From: Terriglobales bacterium | GTDB lineage: Bacteria > Acidobacteriota > Terriglobia > Bryobacterales > Bryobacteraceae | Direction: 5' to 3' | Length of the DNA stretch: 64,000 bases | Assembly (NCBI GenBank): GCA_027485675.1 | Contig: JAIXQP010000010.1 | Span: 1-64,000, forward strand | Shown here: positions 16,323 to 23,726 of the stretch, in pieces | Layout: each line of letters starts with the position of its first letter | How positions within the stretch are numbered: position 1 is the first letter of the stretch | Translations under genes and position numbers: made by a program | The notes under the pieces: model-generated | Databases searched by the model: none | What the model was told of the DNA's origin: nothing | What the model saw: only the letters and a program-made list of their open reading frames with translations

Positions 16323-17336
16323 CTAGGCAGTGGGGCGTGCGGCGGGCCGGCCGGCGGGACGGGGGCAGCAATCGACGGGGCAGACGCTGGGGCGAGGCGG
16401 GAGCAGGCCGATGGAGATCGGCGGGGCGCCGTTCTGATACTCGTTGACGAGTTCGCGGACCATGGCGACGAAGCGCGGATGGGTGCCGGCGGTGGCGGCG
16501 CGAAGGAACGGGAGTTCAAGTTCCTCCGCCAGATGCAAGGCTTCGTAGTCGAGGTCGTACATCACCTCCATGTGGTCGCTGATGAAGCCGATGGGCTGGA
16601 CGATGACAGCGGGGGTACCGGCGGCTTTCTCGGCGCGGATCGCGTCGAGAATGTCGGGTTCGAGCCAGGGCTGCGTGGGCGGGCCGCTGCGGCTCTGATA
16701 GACGAGACTCCAACTGGCGACGCCGGCCCCTTCGGCGACTAGGCGGCAGGCTTCGCGCAACTGATCGGCATAGGCGCAGGTATCGGCCATGGCGTTGGGG
16801 ATGCTGTGGGCGGAGAAGAGGAATTTTGCGCCGGGGAGGGCCGCGGCGGCGGTGCGGGCGCTTTCGATCATCACCTCGATGAAGCCGGGGTGGTTGAAGA
16901 AGCGGCGGATGGTAGTGATCTCGATATCGCCGACGGCGGCGACGGCATCGGCTATGTTTTCCCGGTACTGGCGGCAGCCGCTATAGGAGCTGAAGGCGGA
17001 GGTAGGGAAGGCGAGCGCGCGTTTCACGCCGGCGGCCTTCATGGCGGCGACGGTGTCGGTGAGATAGGGGTCCCAGTTGCGGTTGCCCCAGTAGAGGGGG
17101 AGGTTCACGCCGTTTGCGGCAAAGTCGTCCTGAATCGCGGCGAGGAGTTCGCGGCAGTGGCCGTTGATGGGGCTGACGCCGTCGAAGTGGTAGTAGTGCT
17201 CGGCGACTTCGAGCATGCGTTCGTCCGGGACGTTGCGGCCCCGGAGGACGTTTTCGAGGAAGGGAATCACGTCTTCCTTCTTTTCAGGCCCGCCGAAGCC
17301 GACGAGCAGGAACGCATCATATTTTTGATCTGTCAT
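16323..17336 (-). CDS. cpfC: Coproporphyrin III ferrochelatase
   Basis: 337 residues. It inserts Fe2+ into coproporphyrin III (or protoporphyrin IX) in haem synthesis. Motifs: LLVGFGGPEKKEDVIPFLEN at the N-terminus, HYYHFDGVSPINGHCREL (47-64, the coproporphyrin-type SPINGxxR region), catalytic His177 in FLFSAHSIP, and Glu257 in FISDHMEVMYDLDYEA. Cys121 (SYSGCRQYREN) and the C-terminal Cys319, Cys323 and Cys324 (VCPVDCC) occupy positions used for the [2Fe-2S] cluster in actinobacterial enzymes, so a cluster is plausible. I placed the start at the ATG at 17336 (MTDQKYDAFL); the open frame continues upstream only as a shadow of the epimerase gene, whose end overlaps it by 20 bases. The cytochrome-rich genes nearby make haem supply relevant. 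Confidence 0.93.
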   Translation of the reverse strand: MTDQKYDAFLLVGFGGPEKKEDVIPFLENVLRGRNVPDERMLEVAEHYYHFDGVSPINGHCRELLAAIQDDFAANGVNLPLYWGNRNWDPYLTDTVAAMKAAGVKRALAFPTSAFSSYSGCRQYRENIADAVAAVGDIEITTIRRFFNHPGFIEVMIESARTAAAALPGAKFLFSAHSIPNAMADTCAYADQLREACRLVAEGAGVASWSLVYQSRSGPPTQPWLEPDILDAIRAEKAAGTPAVIVQPIGFISDHMEVMYDLDYEALHLAEELELPFLRAATAGTHPRFVAMVRELVNEYQNGAPPISIGLLPPRPSVCPVDCCPRPAGRPAARPTA

Positions 17337-18114
17337 GTTCTTCCTTGAAGGATGCCGGGATGCCGGTGCGGTAGCTAGGATATTCGAGGGTGATGCCGAG
17401 GCGGGCGCGGACGGCGGCGCCGTTGACGCGGCGGTCGGCGCGGCGGGTTTCATCGAGCGTGCCCGGCGGCACGGCCGGCGGCAGCGGAAGGCCGAGGAGG
17501 CCGCAGGAGAATTCGGTGATGGCGAGCGTGGTGCAGGGCTCTTCGTCGGCGACGGGCCAGGCGCCGGAGAGATCGCCGAGGAGGGCGGCGAGAGCGTGGG
17601 TGGCGAGGTCGTCGACGTGGATGCGGGAGACGAAGTTGGAACCGTCGCCGCCGATTTTCCATTTGCCTTCGCGGATGGAGACGTGGGCGCCGCGCCCCGG
17701 GCCGTAGATGGCGGCGGGACGGAGGATGCAACTGGACCAGGGTCCGGCCTGGACGGCGCGCTCGGCGTCGAGGCGGAGGGTTTCGCGCGGGGTACGGGCG
17801 TGCGTGGGGGTGGTTTCGTCCACGTCGCGGACGTCGCCATAGACGCCGGTGGTGGAGAGGTAGACGATGCGGCGGGCTTTGCCGCGGAGGGCGTCGACCA
17901 AGAGGGGCGTGGGTTCCCAGGGGCCTTCGGGATGGCGGATGACGGGGATGGAGTGCAGCACGGTCCAATCGTCGCCGGGGAGGTTGGCGAGGAGGGAGAC
18001 GTCGGGGAGCGGGAGGGTTTGGGAGTTGGTGCGTAGGACGGTGTGGCCCGCGGCTTCGAGGCGGCGGGCCACCCGTTCGCCGGTGAACCCGGCGCCGAGG
18101 ACGAGAAAGGGCAA
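17317..18114 (-). CDS. NAD(P)-dependent epimerase/dehydratase-type protein
   Basis: 265 residues. LVLGAGFTGERVARRLEAAG is the N-terminal Rossmann dinucleotide-binding site; STTGVYGD matches the SDR catalytic region, though the usual YxxxK is replaced by the surrounding atypical-SDR pattern, and CILRPAAIYGPGRG and VSRIHVDDLA are the substrate-side motifs of the YeeZ-like group. Role unknown, possibly a nucleotide-sugar or small-molecule oxidoreductase. It lies 2 bases after the RraA-like gene and overlaps the ferrochelatase gene by 20 bases, so the three form an operon. Confidence 0.8.
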   Translation of the reverse strand: MPFLVLGAGFTGERVARRLEAAGHTVLRTNSQTLPLPDVSLLANLPGDDWTVLHSIPVIRHPEGPWEPTPLLVDALRGKARRIVYLSTTGVYGDVRDVDETTPTHARTPRETLRLDAERAVQAGPWSSCILRPAAIYGPGRGAHVSIREGKWKIGGDGSNFVSRIHVDDLATHALAALLGDLSGAWPVADEEPCTTLAITEFSCGLLGLPLPPAVPPGTLDETRRADRRVNGAAVRARLGITLEYPSYRTGIPASFKEEHDRSKI

Positions 18115-18116
18115 GG

Positions 18117-18782
18117 CTACATGACTCCGTACTTGGCGAAGGCGTCGACGGTGCTCATGCCGTTTTCAATAGCGATGCGAACGAGGTTTTCGCCTTCGAG
18201 CTTTTCGAGGGCGCGGCGGATGCACTCCTCTTCGGCCGCTTGCGGGATGGCCAGGACGCCGTCGCGGTCGCCGAAGATGAGGTCGCCGGGGTGGACGGTG
18301 ACGAGGCCGAACTTCACGGGGACGCGGAAATCGGCCACTTCGCCGCGGGGGCCCTGGTCCTGGGCGTAAGCGCCGGTGGAGAAGACGGGGAGGCCGACGG
18401 CGAGGACGCCGGCAGTATCGCGGGAGTAGCCGTCCATGACGGCGCCGGCCGCGCCGAGGTGGCGGGCGCGGGTGGACATGAGCTCGCCCCAGAGAGCGTA
18501 GGGCGGGTGGCCGGCGGCGGCGACGTAGACCTCGTTGGGCTTGAGATCGTCGAGGGCTTCGAGCATCAGGCCGAAGGGTTTGCGGCCGGGGGCGCCGGAT
18601 TCCGGGAGGGTGATTTCAAGGACGGGCATGGCGCGGCCGGCGAGAACCATGTCGTCGCGGAGGGGGCGGACACCGGGAGGAAGGAACTGATGGAGGTAGC
18701 CCATTTTGTCGAGGACGTCGCCAAGGAGCGCGCTGAAGACGCGTTCCTTGAGCATGGGGAGGAGTTCGGAATCGGGGAGCAT
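18117..18782 (-). CDS. RraA-like / 4-hydroxy-4-methyl-2-oxoglutarate aldolase family protein
   Basis: 221 residues. LLGDVLDKMGYLHQFLPPGV, GRAMPVLEI, AAAGHPPYALWGELMSTRAR and GAVMDGYSRDTAGV are the family signatures; GDLIFGDRDGVLAIPQ supplies the aspartates that bind the divalent metal. True RraA (RNase E inhibitor) lacks the aldolase residues, while this protein keeps GDRDG and the GHPP-W region, so an aldolase of a pyruvate-type substrate is more likely than RNase regulation. Operon with the downstream epimerase and ferrochelatase, whose connection to it is not obvious. Confidence 0.85.
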   Translation of the reverse strand: MLPDSELLPMLKERVFSALLGDVLDKMGYLHQFLPPGVRPLRDDMVLAGRAMPVLEITLPESGAPGRKPFGLMLEALDDLKPNEVYVAAAGHPPYALWGELMSTRARHLGAAGAVMDGYSRDTAGVLAVGLPVFSTGAYAQDQGPRGEVADFRVPVKFGLVTVHPGDLIFGDRDGVLAIPQAAEEECIRRALEKLEGENLVRIAIENGMSTVDAFAKYGVM

Positions 18783-18791
18783 GGGATGTCC

Positions 18792-20051
18792 TTAGAGTAG
18801 CGCCGCGACGTCGGTATAGCCGTTTTCGGTGGCGATTTCGCGGGGTGTTTTGCCGGCCTTGTTGCGGAGGAGGCGGTTGGCGCCGCGCTCGAGCAGGAAT
18901 TCGACGACTGGGAGGCGTCCCCAGGAAGCGGCGAGGAAGAGGGGGGTGGCTCCGGTTTCGGTCTCCTGCAGGTTGAGGTCGGCGCCGCGTTCGAGCAGGA
19001 GGGCGGCGGCGTCCCGGTGGCCGGCGAGGGCAGCGTCGTGCAGGGGGCTCGCGCCGGAGGCGTTGCGGGTGGAGACCTGGGCGCCGGCGGCGAGCAGGAG
19101 GCGGAGAACGTCGAGATGGCCCTTGAGCGCGGCGTCGTGGAGGGGCGTGGAGCCGTTGGCGGTGGGGGCGTTGGCGTTGCCGCCGTGGGCGAGGAGCCAC
19201 TGGACGAGGTCGGTTTGGCCGGAGACGACGGCGGTTTCGAGGCGCGTCTGGGCCTTGTCGAGTTTCACGCCGTGGGCGAGGAGGGCGTCGGCGGCGGCGA
19301 GTTTGCGGGAGCGAAGGGCGAGGTCGAGGGGGAGGGCGCCTTCGCCGTCGGGGAGCGTGGGCGAGGCGCCGGCGGCGAGGAGAAGCTGGATGACTTCGGC
19401 GTGGCCTTTCTGGGCGGCGACATGGAGGGGGCCGGATTTCGTGGTGGGGTTGAGGCGTTTCGGGTCGGCGCCGTGTTTGAGCAGGATGGCGACGATGGAG
19501 GCCTGGCCCTTCCAGGCGGCCTCTTCGAGCGGGGAGACGCCGGATTCGTCGGCGATGTCCACTTTGGCGCCGCGAGCGATGAGAAACTCGACGAGCTCTT
19601 CGTAGCCGCGGTTGGCGGCGAGGTGGAGCACGGTGGAGCCGGCGCGGTCGCGAGCGGCGAGGTCGGCGCCCCGGTCGAGGAGGAGGGTAACGATGGGGGC
19701 GCGGTTGGTGATGATGGCGTAGTGGAGGGGCGTGGAGCCGCCTTCGATATGGCGGGCGTTGACGTCGGCGCCGGCGGCGAGGAGGGTTTCGATGACTTCG
19801 CGGTGGCCGCTCCAGGCGGCATCGTGCAGAGCGGTGCCGCCGAGCATATCGGCGGCGGAAACGGGGACCCCCGCTTTCAGCAGTTCCCGGACGCGTTGCG
19901 CGTCTCCGGCGCGAGCTGCGGTGTGCAGCTCGCTGGCCAGAGCGGGCAACAGACAGAGGGCTAGGCTACTGGCGATTCTCGAGAGCGACGTAATTGCGCT
20001 TCGCTTCGCCGAGGTAGATCTGCCGCGGGCGTCCAATTTTCTGATCGTCAT
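18792..20051 (-). CDS. Exported ankyrin-repeat protein
   Basis: About 419 residues: an N-terminal hydrophobic stretch (SLALCLLPALA), then twelve or so ankyrin repeats covering nearly the whole chain (for example GGTALHDAAWSGHREVIETL, GSTPLHYAIITNRAPIVTLL and GASPLHDAALAGHRDAAALL). Ankyrin repeats bind proteins; the partner is unknown. The start is not settled: the ATG at 20051 lies 86 bases inside the 3' end of the citrate synthase gene and gives a long basic leader before the hydrophobic segment, but there is no better ATG, GTG or TTG closer to it. A secreted or periplasmic protein is inferred. Confidence 0.8.
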   Translation of the reverse strand: MTIRKLDARGRSTSAKRSAITSLSRIASSLALCLLPALASELHTAARAGDAQRVRELLKAGVPVSAADMLGGTALHDAAWSGHREVIETLLAAGADVNARHIEGGSTPLHYAIITNRAPIVTLLLDRGADLAARDRAGSTVLHLAANRGYEELVEFLIARGAKVDIADESGVSPLEEAAWKGQASIVAILLKHGADPKRLNPTTKSGPLHVAAQKGHAEVIQLLLAAGASPTLPDGEGALPLDLALRSRKLAAADALLAHGVKLDKAQTRLETAVVSGQTDLVQWLLAHGGNANAPTANGSTPLHDAALKGHLDVLRLLLAAGAQVSTRNASGASPLHDAALAGHRDAAALLLERGADLNLQETETGATPLFLAASWGRLPVVEFLLERGANRLLRNKAGKTPREIATENGYTDVAALL

Positions 20052-21237
20052 CACAGAGCAACTCCTCCCACTGGGAGAGCCATCCGGAGGTGCGGGCGAC
20101 GCCGAAGAGGACCGTGAACATTTCGACGGGGAAGCCCATAGCCTCATAGATGAGGCCGGAGTAGAAGTCGACGTTGGGATACAGGCGGCGCTTGATGAAG
20201 TATTCGTCGCTAAGGGCGATGCGTTCGAGTTCGACGGCGACGTCGAGCAGGGGGTTCTTGCCGGTGACGGCGAAGACGGCGTCGGCCGTCTGCTTGACGA
20301 TGCGGGCGCGGGGATCGTAGTTCTTGTAGACGCGGTGACCGAAGCCCATCAGGCGGCCTTCGCCGTTCTTGCAGCCTTCGATGAACGCCGGGATGTTCTC
20401 GACGCTACCGATGTGGCGGAGCATTTTGAGGACGGCTTCGTTGGCGCCGCCGTGGAGCGGGCCAAACAAGGCGCCGGCGGCGGCGGAAAGGGACGTGAAG
20501 GGGTCGGCGTGGGAGCTGCCGACGAGGCGCATGGTGGACGTAGAGCAGTTCTGCTCGTGGTCGGCGTGGAGGATGAAGAGCACGTCGAGCGCCTTGACGA
20601 GGACCGGGTCGGGCTCTTTCTCAAAGAGCATGTGCAGGAAGTTTTCGACGAGACCCAGGCCCGGCTTGGGCTTGACGATGGGCAGGCCCTGGGCGCGGCG
20701 GTGGGCGTAGGCGGCCAGGGTGAGCACCTGGGCGATGCCACGGAGCGAGTATTCGCGGCGGGTGGCCGGGTCAAGCACCTTGCGGGCGTCGGGGTAGGCG
20801 GCCGAAAGGGCGGCGAGGCCGGCCATCCACATCGACATGGTATGCGCGGACTGTTCAAAAGCCTGGAAGAAATTGTCGAAGAAGGCGGGGAGTTCGACGC
20901 GTTCGAGAAGAGCGGCGTTGAATTCGGCCAACTGGGCGGCGTTGGGGAGCTCGCCGTGGAGGAGGAGGTAGGCGGTTTCCACATAGGAACCGTCGTCCAA
21001 CTGGTCGATGGGGTAACCGCGATAGTTCAGGATGCCCTTGTCGCCATCGATGAAGGTGATCCGGCTCTTGCAGGCCGCGGTGTTCATGAAGGCGGGGTCG
21101 TAGGTCATGATTCCGAAGTCATCGGCATCCACCTTGATCTGGCGGAGGTCGGTGGCCTTGATGGTGCCGTCTTTGATGGCGACTTCGTAGGTTTTCGCGG
21201 TGCGGTTGTCGGTAAGGGTGAGTGTGTCTGCAGGCAT
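19966..21237 (-). CDS. gltA: Citrate synthase
   Basis: 423 residues, a type II (NADH-sensitive-length) citrate synthase, which condenses acetyl-CoA and oxaloacetate. Catalytic motifs are present: LHADHEQNCSTSTMRLVGSS (His at about 235), FGPLHGGANEAVLKML (His at about 270), GFGHRVYKNYDPRARI, and the Asp in the FYSGLIYEAMGFP region. N-terminal domain FGIMTYDPAFMNTAACKSRI and FIDGDKGILNYRGYPIDQL is standard. The 3' end overlaps the ankyrin gene start. Feeds the TCA cycle that supplies menaquinol to the respiratory operon. Confidence 0.95.
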   Translation of the reverse strand: MPADTLTLTDNRTAKTYEVAIKDGTIKATDLRQIKVDADDFGIMTYDPAFMNTAACKSRITFIDGDKGILNYRGYPIDQLDDGSYVETAYLLLHGELPNAAQLAEFNAALLERVELPAFFDNFFQAFEQSAHTMSMWMAGLAALSAAYPDARKVLDPATRREYSLRGIAQVLTLAAYAHRRAQGLPIVKPKPGLGLVENFLHMLFEKEPDPVLVKALDVLFILHADHEQNCSTSTMRLVGSSHADPFTSLSAAAGALFGPLHGGANEAVLKMLRHIGSVENIPAFIEGCKNGEGRLMGFGHRVYKNYDPRARIVKQTADAVFAVTGKNPLLDVAVELERIALSDEYFIKRRLYPNVDFYSGLIYEAMGFPVEMFTVLFGVARTSGWLSQWEELLCDDDQKIGRPRQIYLGEAKRNYVALENRQ

Positions 21238-21276
21238 GCCGGTGAGAGTCTCTGACAGCTTATCGAATTTGGACGG

Positions 21277-21819
21277 TTACTTCCTTTTAGCGGGAGCCGC
21301 TGGCGAGCTGAGTACCTTGGAGATTTCGGCGTCGAGACCGTTACCCTCCAAGATGTTCTTATTCGCTTCGGAGTGGCCAAAATCGTTTCGAATGAAACCG
21401 TTTTGGTCCACCAGGAACAGGTGCGGGACGCTGATCGAAGGACGTTGCGGAGTGATCATCATGTAAGAGGCACTGACCTGGCCGCAATCGAAGAGTACGG
21501 GAGAGGTGACGCCATTCTGTGCCAGGAAGCCTTTGACGGTTCCCTGGTTGTCGGGCGGGTTGACGATATAGAGAACCGCGATCTTGTTGCCGAACTTCTG
21601 CTTGGCCTTTTCGAGGTTGGCGGAAAGGGTTTTGCAGTGCGGACACGTCGTCTGCATGATTTCGATCAGCACCACGCGGCCCCGAAGGTCGGCGAGGTCG
21701 TGGTAGTTCAGGTTCAGGTCCGGCAGCGCGAAACCGGGGGCTCGGCGACCGGAGAGTTCACCAGCGGCCAGCAGCGAGAGTGCTGACAGCAAAAGGCCAG
21801 CCCAAATTCGGAAAAGCAT
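21277..21819 (-). CDS. TlpA-like thiol-disulfide oxidoreductase (exported)
   Basis: 180 residues with a signal peptide (about 1-19, ending LLAAGE). GRRAPGFALPDLNLNYHDLA DLRGRVVLI starts the AhpC/TSA-TlpA fold; MQTTCPHCKTLSANLEKAKQ carries the redox CPHC. Later motifs NPPDNQGTVKGFLAQNGV and SVPHLFLVDQNGFIRNDFG include the cis-Pro (VPHLF). Such proteins reduce disulfides on exported proteins, including cytochromes c before haem attachment. It is just upstream of the citrate synthase gene on the same strand and may be co-transcribed. Confidence 0.85.
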   Translation of the reverse strand: MLFRIWAGLLLSALSLLAAGELSGRRAPGFALPDLNLNYHDLADLRGRVVLIEIMQTTCPHCKTLSANLEKAKQKFGNKIAVLYIVNPPDNQGTVKGFLAQNGVTSPVLFDCGQVSASYMMITPQRPSISVPHLFLVDQNGFIRNDFGHSEANKNILEGNGLDAEISKVLSSPAAPAKRK

Positions 21820-21885
21820 GATTCCTCTTCAGTGTACATCCGGCTCCCGCCACTTTTGCGGCCAAATGCAGATCTGGAGAAGGAA

Positions 21886-21917
21886 ATCGAAAAGGCCATC
21901 CCGCGGGATGGCCTTTC
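21886..21917 (-). terminator. Intrinsic terminator after tRNA-Leu
   Basis: AAGGCCATCCCG/CGGGATGGCCTT, a perfect 24-base palindrome (21892-21915, 10-bp stem plus a four-base turn), followed on the minus strand by TTTTCGATTTCC. It lies 11 bases past the tRNA 3' end and in the right orientation. Confidence 0.85.
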
Positions 21918-21925
21918 GAAGAAAA

Positions 21926-22010
21926 TGGTGCGGAGGAGGGGACTTGAACCCCTACGGTGTTACCCGCTAGCACCTCAAGCTAGTGCGTCTGCCAATTCCG
22001 CCACCTCCGC
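21926..22010 (-). tRNA. tRNA-Leu(GAG), CCA encoded
   Basis: Folds as a class II tRNA of 85 bases. Acceptor stem GCGGAGG (22010-22004) pairs with CCTCCGC (21936-21930), followed by discriminator A and an encoded CCA (21928-21926). The D-loop contains GGCAGACGC, the anticodon arm is CTAGC-TTGAGGT-GCTAG with anticodon GAG, there is a variable arm CGGGTAACACCG, and the T-arm has GGTTCAAGTCC. It decodes CUC/CUU. It follows secG by 17 bases, a common bacterial arrangement, and is ended by the terminator at 21886-21917. Confidence 0.95.
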
Positions 22011-22027
22011 AGTGGGGAAAACTGAGT

Positions 22028-22471
22028 TTACTTCTTCTGCTGATTCTGCGGCACGGGGGCGTTCGGGTTCGTCAGGTCAAGCTTCTGCTCGCCCACCTTC
22101 TCGCCTTTCTCGTTAAACAGCTCTACTTTGGGTTCCGCGCCAGGGGCCGGGACCGTCGGCTGGCCCGGTTGCGTGGCCGCCGCCGGATCCTTCGTTGTCT
22201 CCAGCACTGACTTGGACCCACCACCGCCGCCGCTCCGGGTCGAAAGAATGGAGAGCGAAAGCGAAGTAAAGAGGAAAGCGCCAGCCGCAATGGTGGTCGC
22301 TTTGGTCAGCACAGTAGCCGCGCCCCGCGGACCGAAAACGGTCTGCGAACCCATACCTCCAAATGCCCCGGCCAAATCAGCAGCCTTGCCGCTCTGCAAG
22401 AGAACGACAATCATCAGGAAAAGGCAAACGATGACATGAATCACCGTTAGGACATAGAAAAGTATCGGCAT
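22028..22471 (-). CDS. secG: Protein-export membrane subunit SecG
   Basis: 147 residues from the ATG at 22471 (MPILFYVLTVIHVIVCLFLM). Two transmembrane helices (about 2-24 and 55-75) flank the signature IVVLLQSGKAADLAGAFGGM GSQTVFGPRG and end with a long Pro/Ala-rich cytoplasmic tail, longer than in E. coli. SecG assists SecYE in protein translocation and is well placed beside tRNA-Leu, as in many genomes. The longer open frame to 22600 has no suitable start and its extra residues are not SecG-like. Confidence 0.92.
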   Translation of the reverse strand: MPILFYVLTVIHVIVCLFLMIVVLLQSGKAADLAGAFGGMGSQTVFGPRGAATVLTKATTIAAGAFLFTSLSLSILSTRSGGGGGSKSVLETTKDPAAATQPGQPTVPAPGAEPKVELFNEKGEKVGEQKLDLTNPNAPVPQNQQKK

Positions 22472-22503
22472 GAAGCGAACTACCTCAAACCAGTATAGGG
22501 CAC

Positions 22504-23670
22504 CTACCGGTAAGCCGCAACACCCGTGACCCTTTCCCCGATCACGAGCGCGTGGATATGGTCGGTCCCCTCGTACGTCTTGACGGTTTCGAGGTTGCAC
22601 AGGTGGCGCATGATCGGATAGTCGTCCATGATGCCGTTGGCGCCAAGCAGGTCGCGGGCGGCGCGCGCGCAGTCGAGGGCGATGGCGACGTTGTTCCGCT
22701 TTAACAAGGAGACGTGAGCCGGCTCGAGCTTGCCCTGGTCCTTAATCCGGCCGGCGTGAAGCGCCAGCAGTTGGCCCTTGGTGATCTCGGTGATCATGTT
22801 GGCCAGCTTCTCCTGCACGAGTTGGTGAGAGGCGAGGGGGCGGTCGTCGAACTGCTTCCGGAGGATGACGTACTGGCGGGCCACCTCGTAGCACTCCATG
22901 GCGGCGCCAAGGACGCCCCAGCCGATACCAAAGCGGGCCTGAGTGAGGCAGGAGAGGGCGCTCTTGAGCCCCTTAGCCTGGGGGAGCAGGGCGGTGGCGG
23001 GGACGCGGCAGTTGACCAGCGAGAGCGAAGAGGTGACCGAGGCGCGCATCGAAAGCTTGCCGTGGAGGTCGGTGGCGGTGAAGCCGGGCGTACCTTTTTC
23101 AACGAGAAAGCCGCGGATGCCCTCGTCCGTCCGCGCCCAGACCAAGGCGACATCGGCGAGCGAGCCGTTCGTGATCCAGGTCTTCTCGCCGTCGAGAATC
23201 CAATAGTCCCCGTCCCGGCGCGCGCGCGTCTTCATGCCGCTCGGGTTCGAGCCGAAATCGGGTTCGGTGAGCCCAAAGCAGCCAATGGCCTCGCCGGTGG
23301 CCAGGCGCGGCAGCCAGTGCTGCTTCTGCTCTTCCGTGCCGAAGGCATGGATGGGATACATGACGAGTGCGCCCTGGACGCTGACGAACGAGCGCAGGCC
23401 CGAGTCGGCCCGTTCCAGCTCCTGCATCATCAGGCCGTACTCCACATTGCTCATCCCGGCGCACCCGTAACCGGTGAGATTGGCGCCGAAGAAGCCCATG
23501 CGGCCGAGCTCCGGGACGAGATCCATCGGGAAGCGGCCCTGGTTGTAGGCGTCCTTAATCAACGGGGCGACGCGGGCCTCTACGAACTCGCGCGTCGAAC
23601 GGCGAACGAGCAGCTCCTCCTCATTCAACGCCGAATCGATGAGGAAGTAGTCGACACCCGAAAAGCTCAT
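22504..23670 (-). CDS. gcdH: Glutaryl-CoA dehydrogenase (acyl-CoA dehydrogenase family)
   Basis: 388 residues. FAD enzyme that oxidises and decarboxylates glutaryl-CoA to crotonyl-CoA in lysine/tryptophan catabolism. Motifs: RREFVEARVAPLI-type N-terminus (STREFVEARVAPLIKDAYNQ), GCFGLTEPDFGSNPSGMKTR, TWITNGSLADVALVWARTDE, ARFGIGWGVLGAAMECYEVA, RKQFDDRPLASHQLVQEKLA, and the catalytic base Glu in ETVKTYEGTDHIHALVIGE. The EPDFGS-P-GM and TYEGT sequences distinguish GCDH from short-chain acyl-CoA dehydrogenases. A broader acyl-CoA substrate cannot be ruled out. Stands alone, divergent from the TPR gene. Confidence 0.88.
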   Translation of the reverse strand: MSFSGVDYFLIDSALNEEELLVRRSTREFVEARVAPLIKDAYNQGRFPMDLVPELGRMGFFGANLTGYGCAGMSNVEYGLMMQELERADSGLRSFVSVQGALVMYPIHAFGTEEQKQHWLPRLATGEAIGCFGLTEPDFGSNPSGMKTRARRDGDYWILDGEKTWITNGSLADVALVWARTDEGIRGFLVEKGTPGFTATDLHGKLSMRASVTSSLSLVNCRVPATALLPQAKGLKSALSCLTQARFGIGWGVLGAAMECYEVARQYVILRKQFDDRPLASHQLVQEKLANMITEITKGQLLALHAGRIKDQGKLEPAHVSLLKRNNVAIALDCARAARDLLGANGIMDDYPIMRHLCNLETVKTYEGTDHIHALVIGERVTGVAAYR

Positions 23671-23726
23671 TCTTCTATATTGCCTGAGAAGAATGGAGAG
23701 GCCGCGGCACTACCGAGCAGAAAGCC

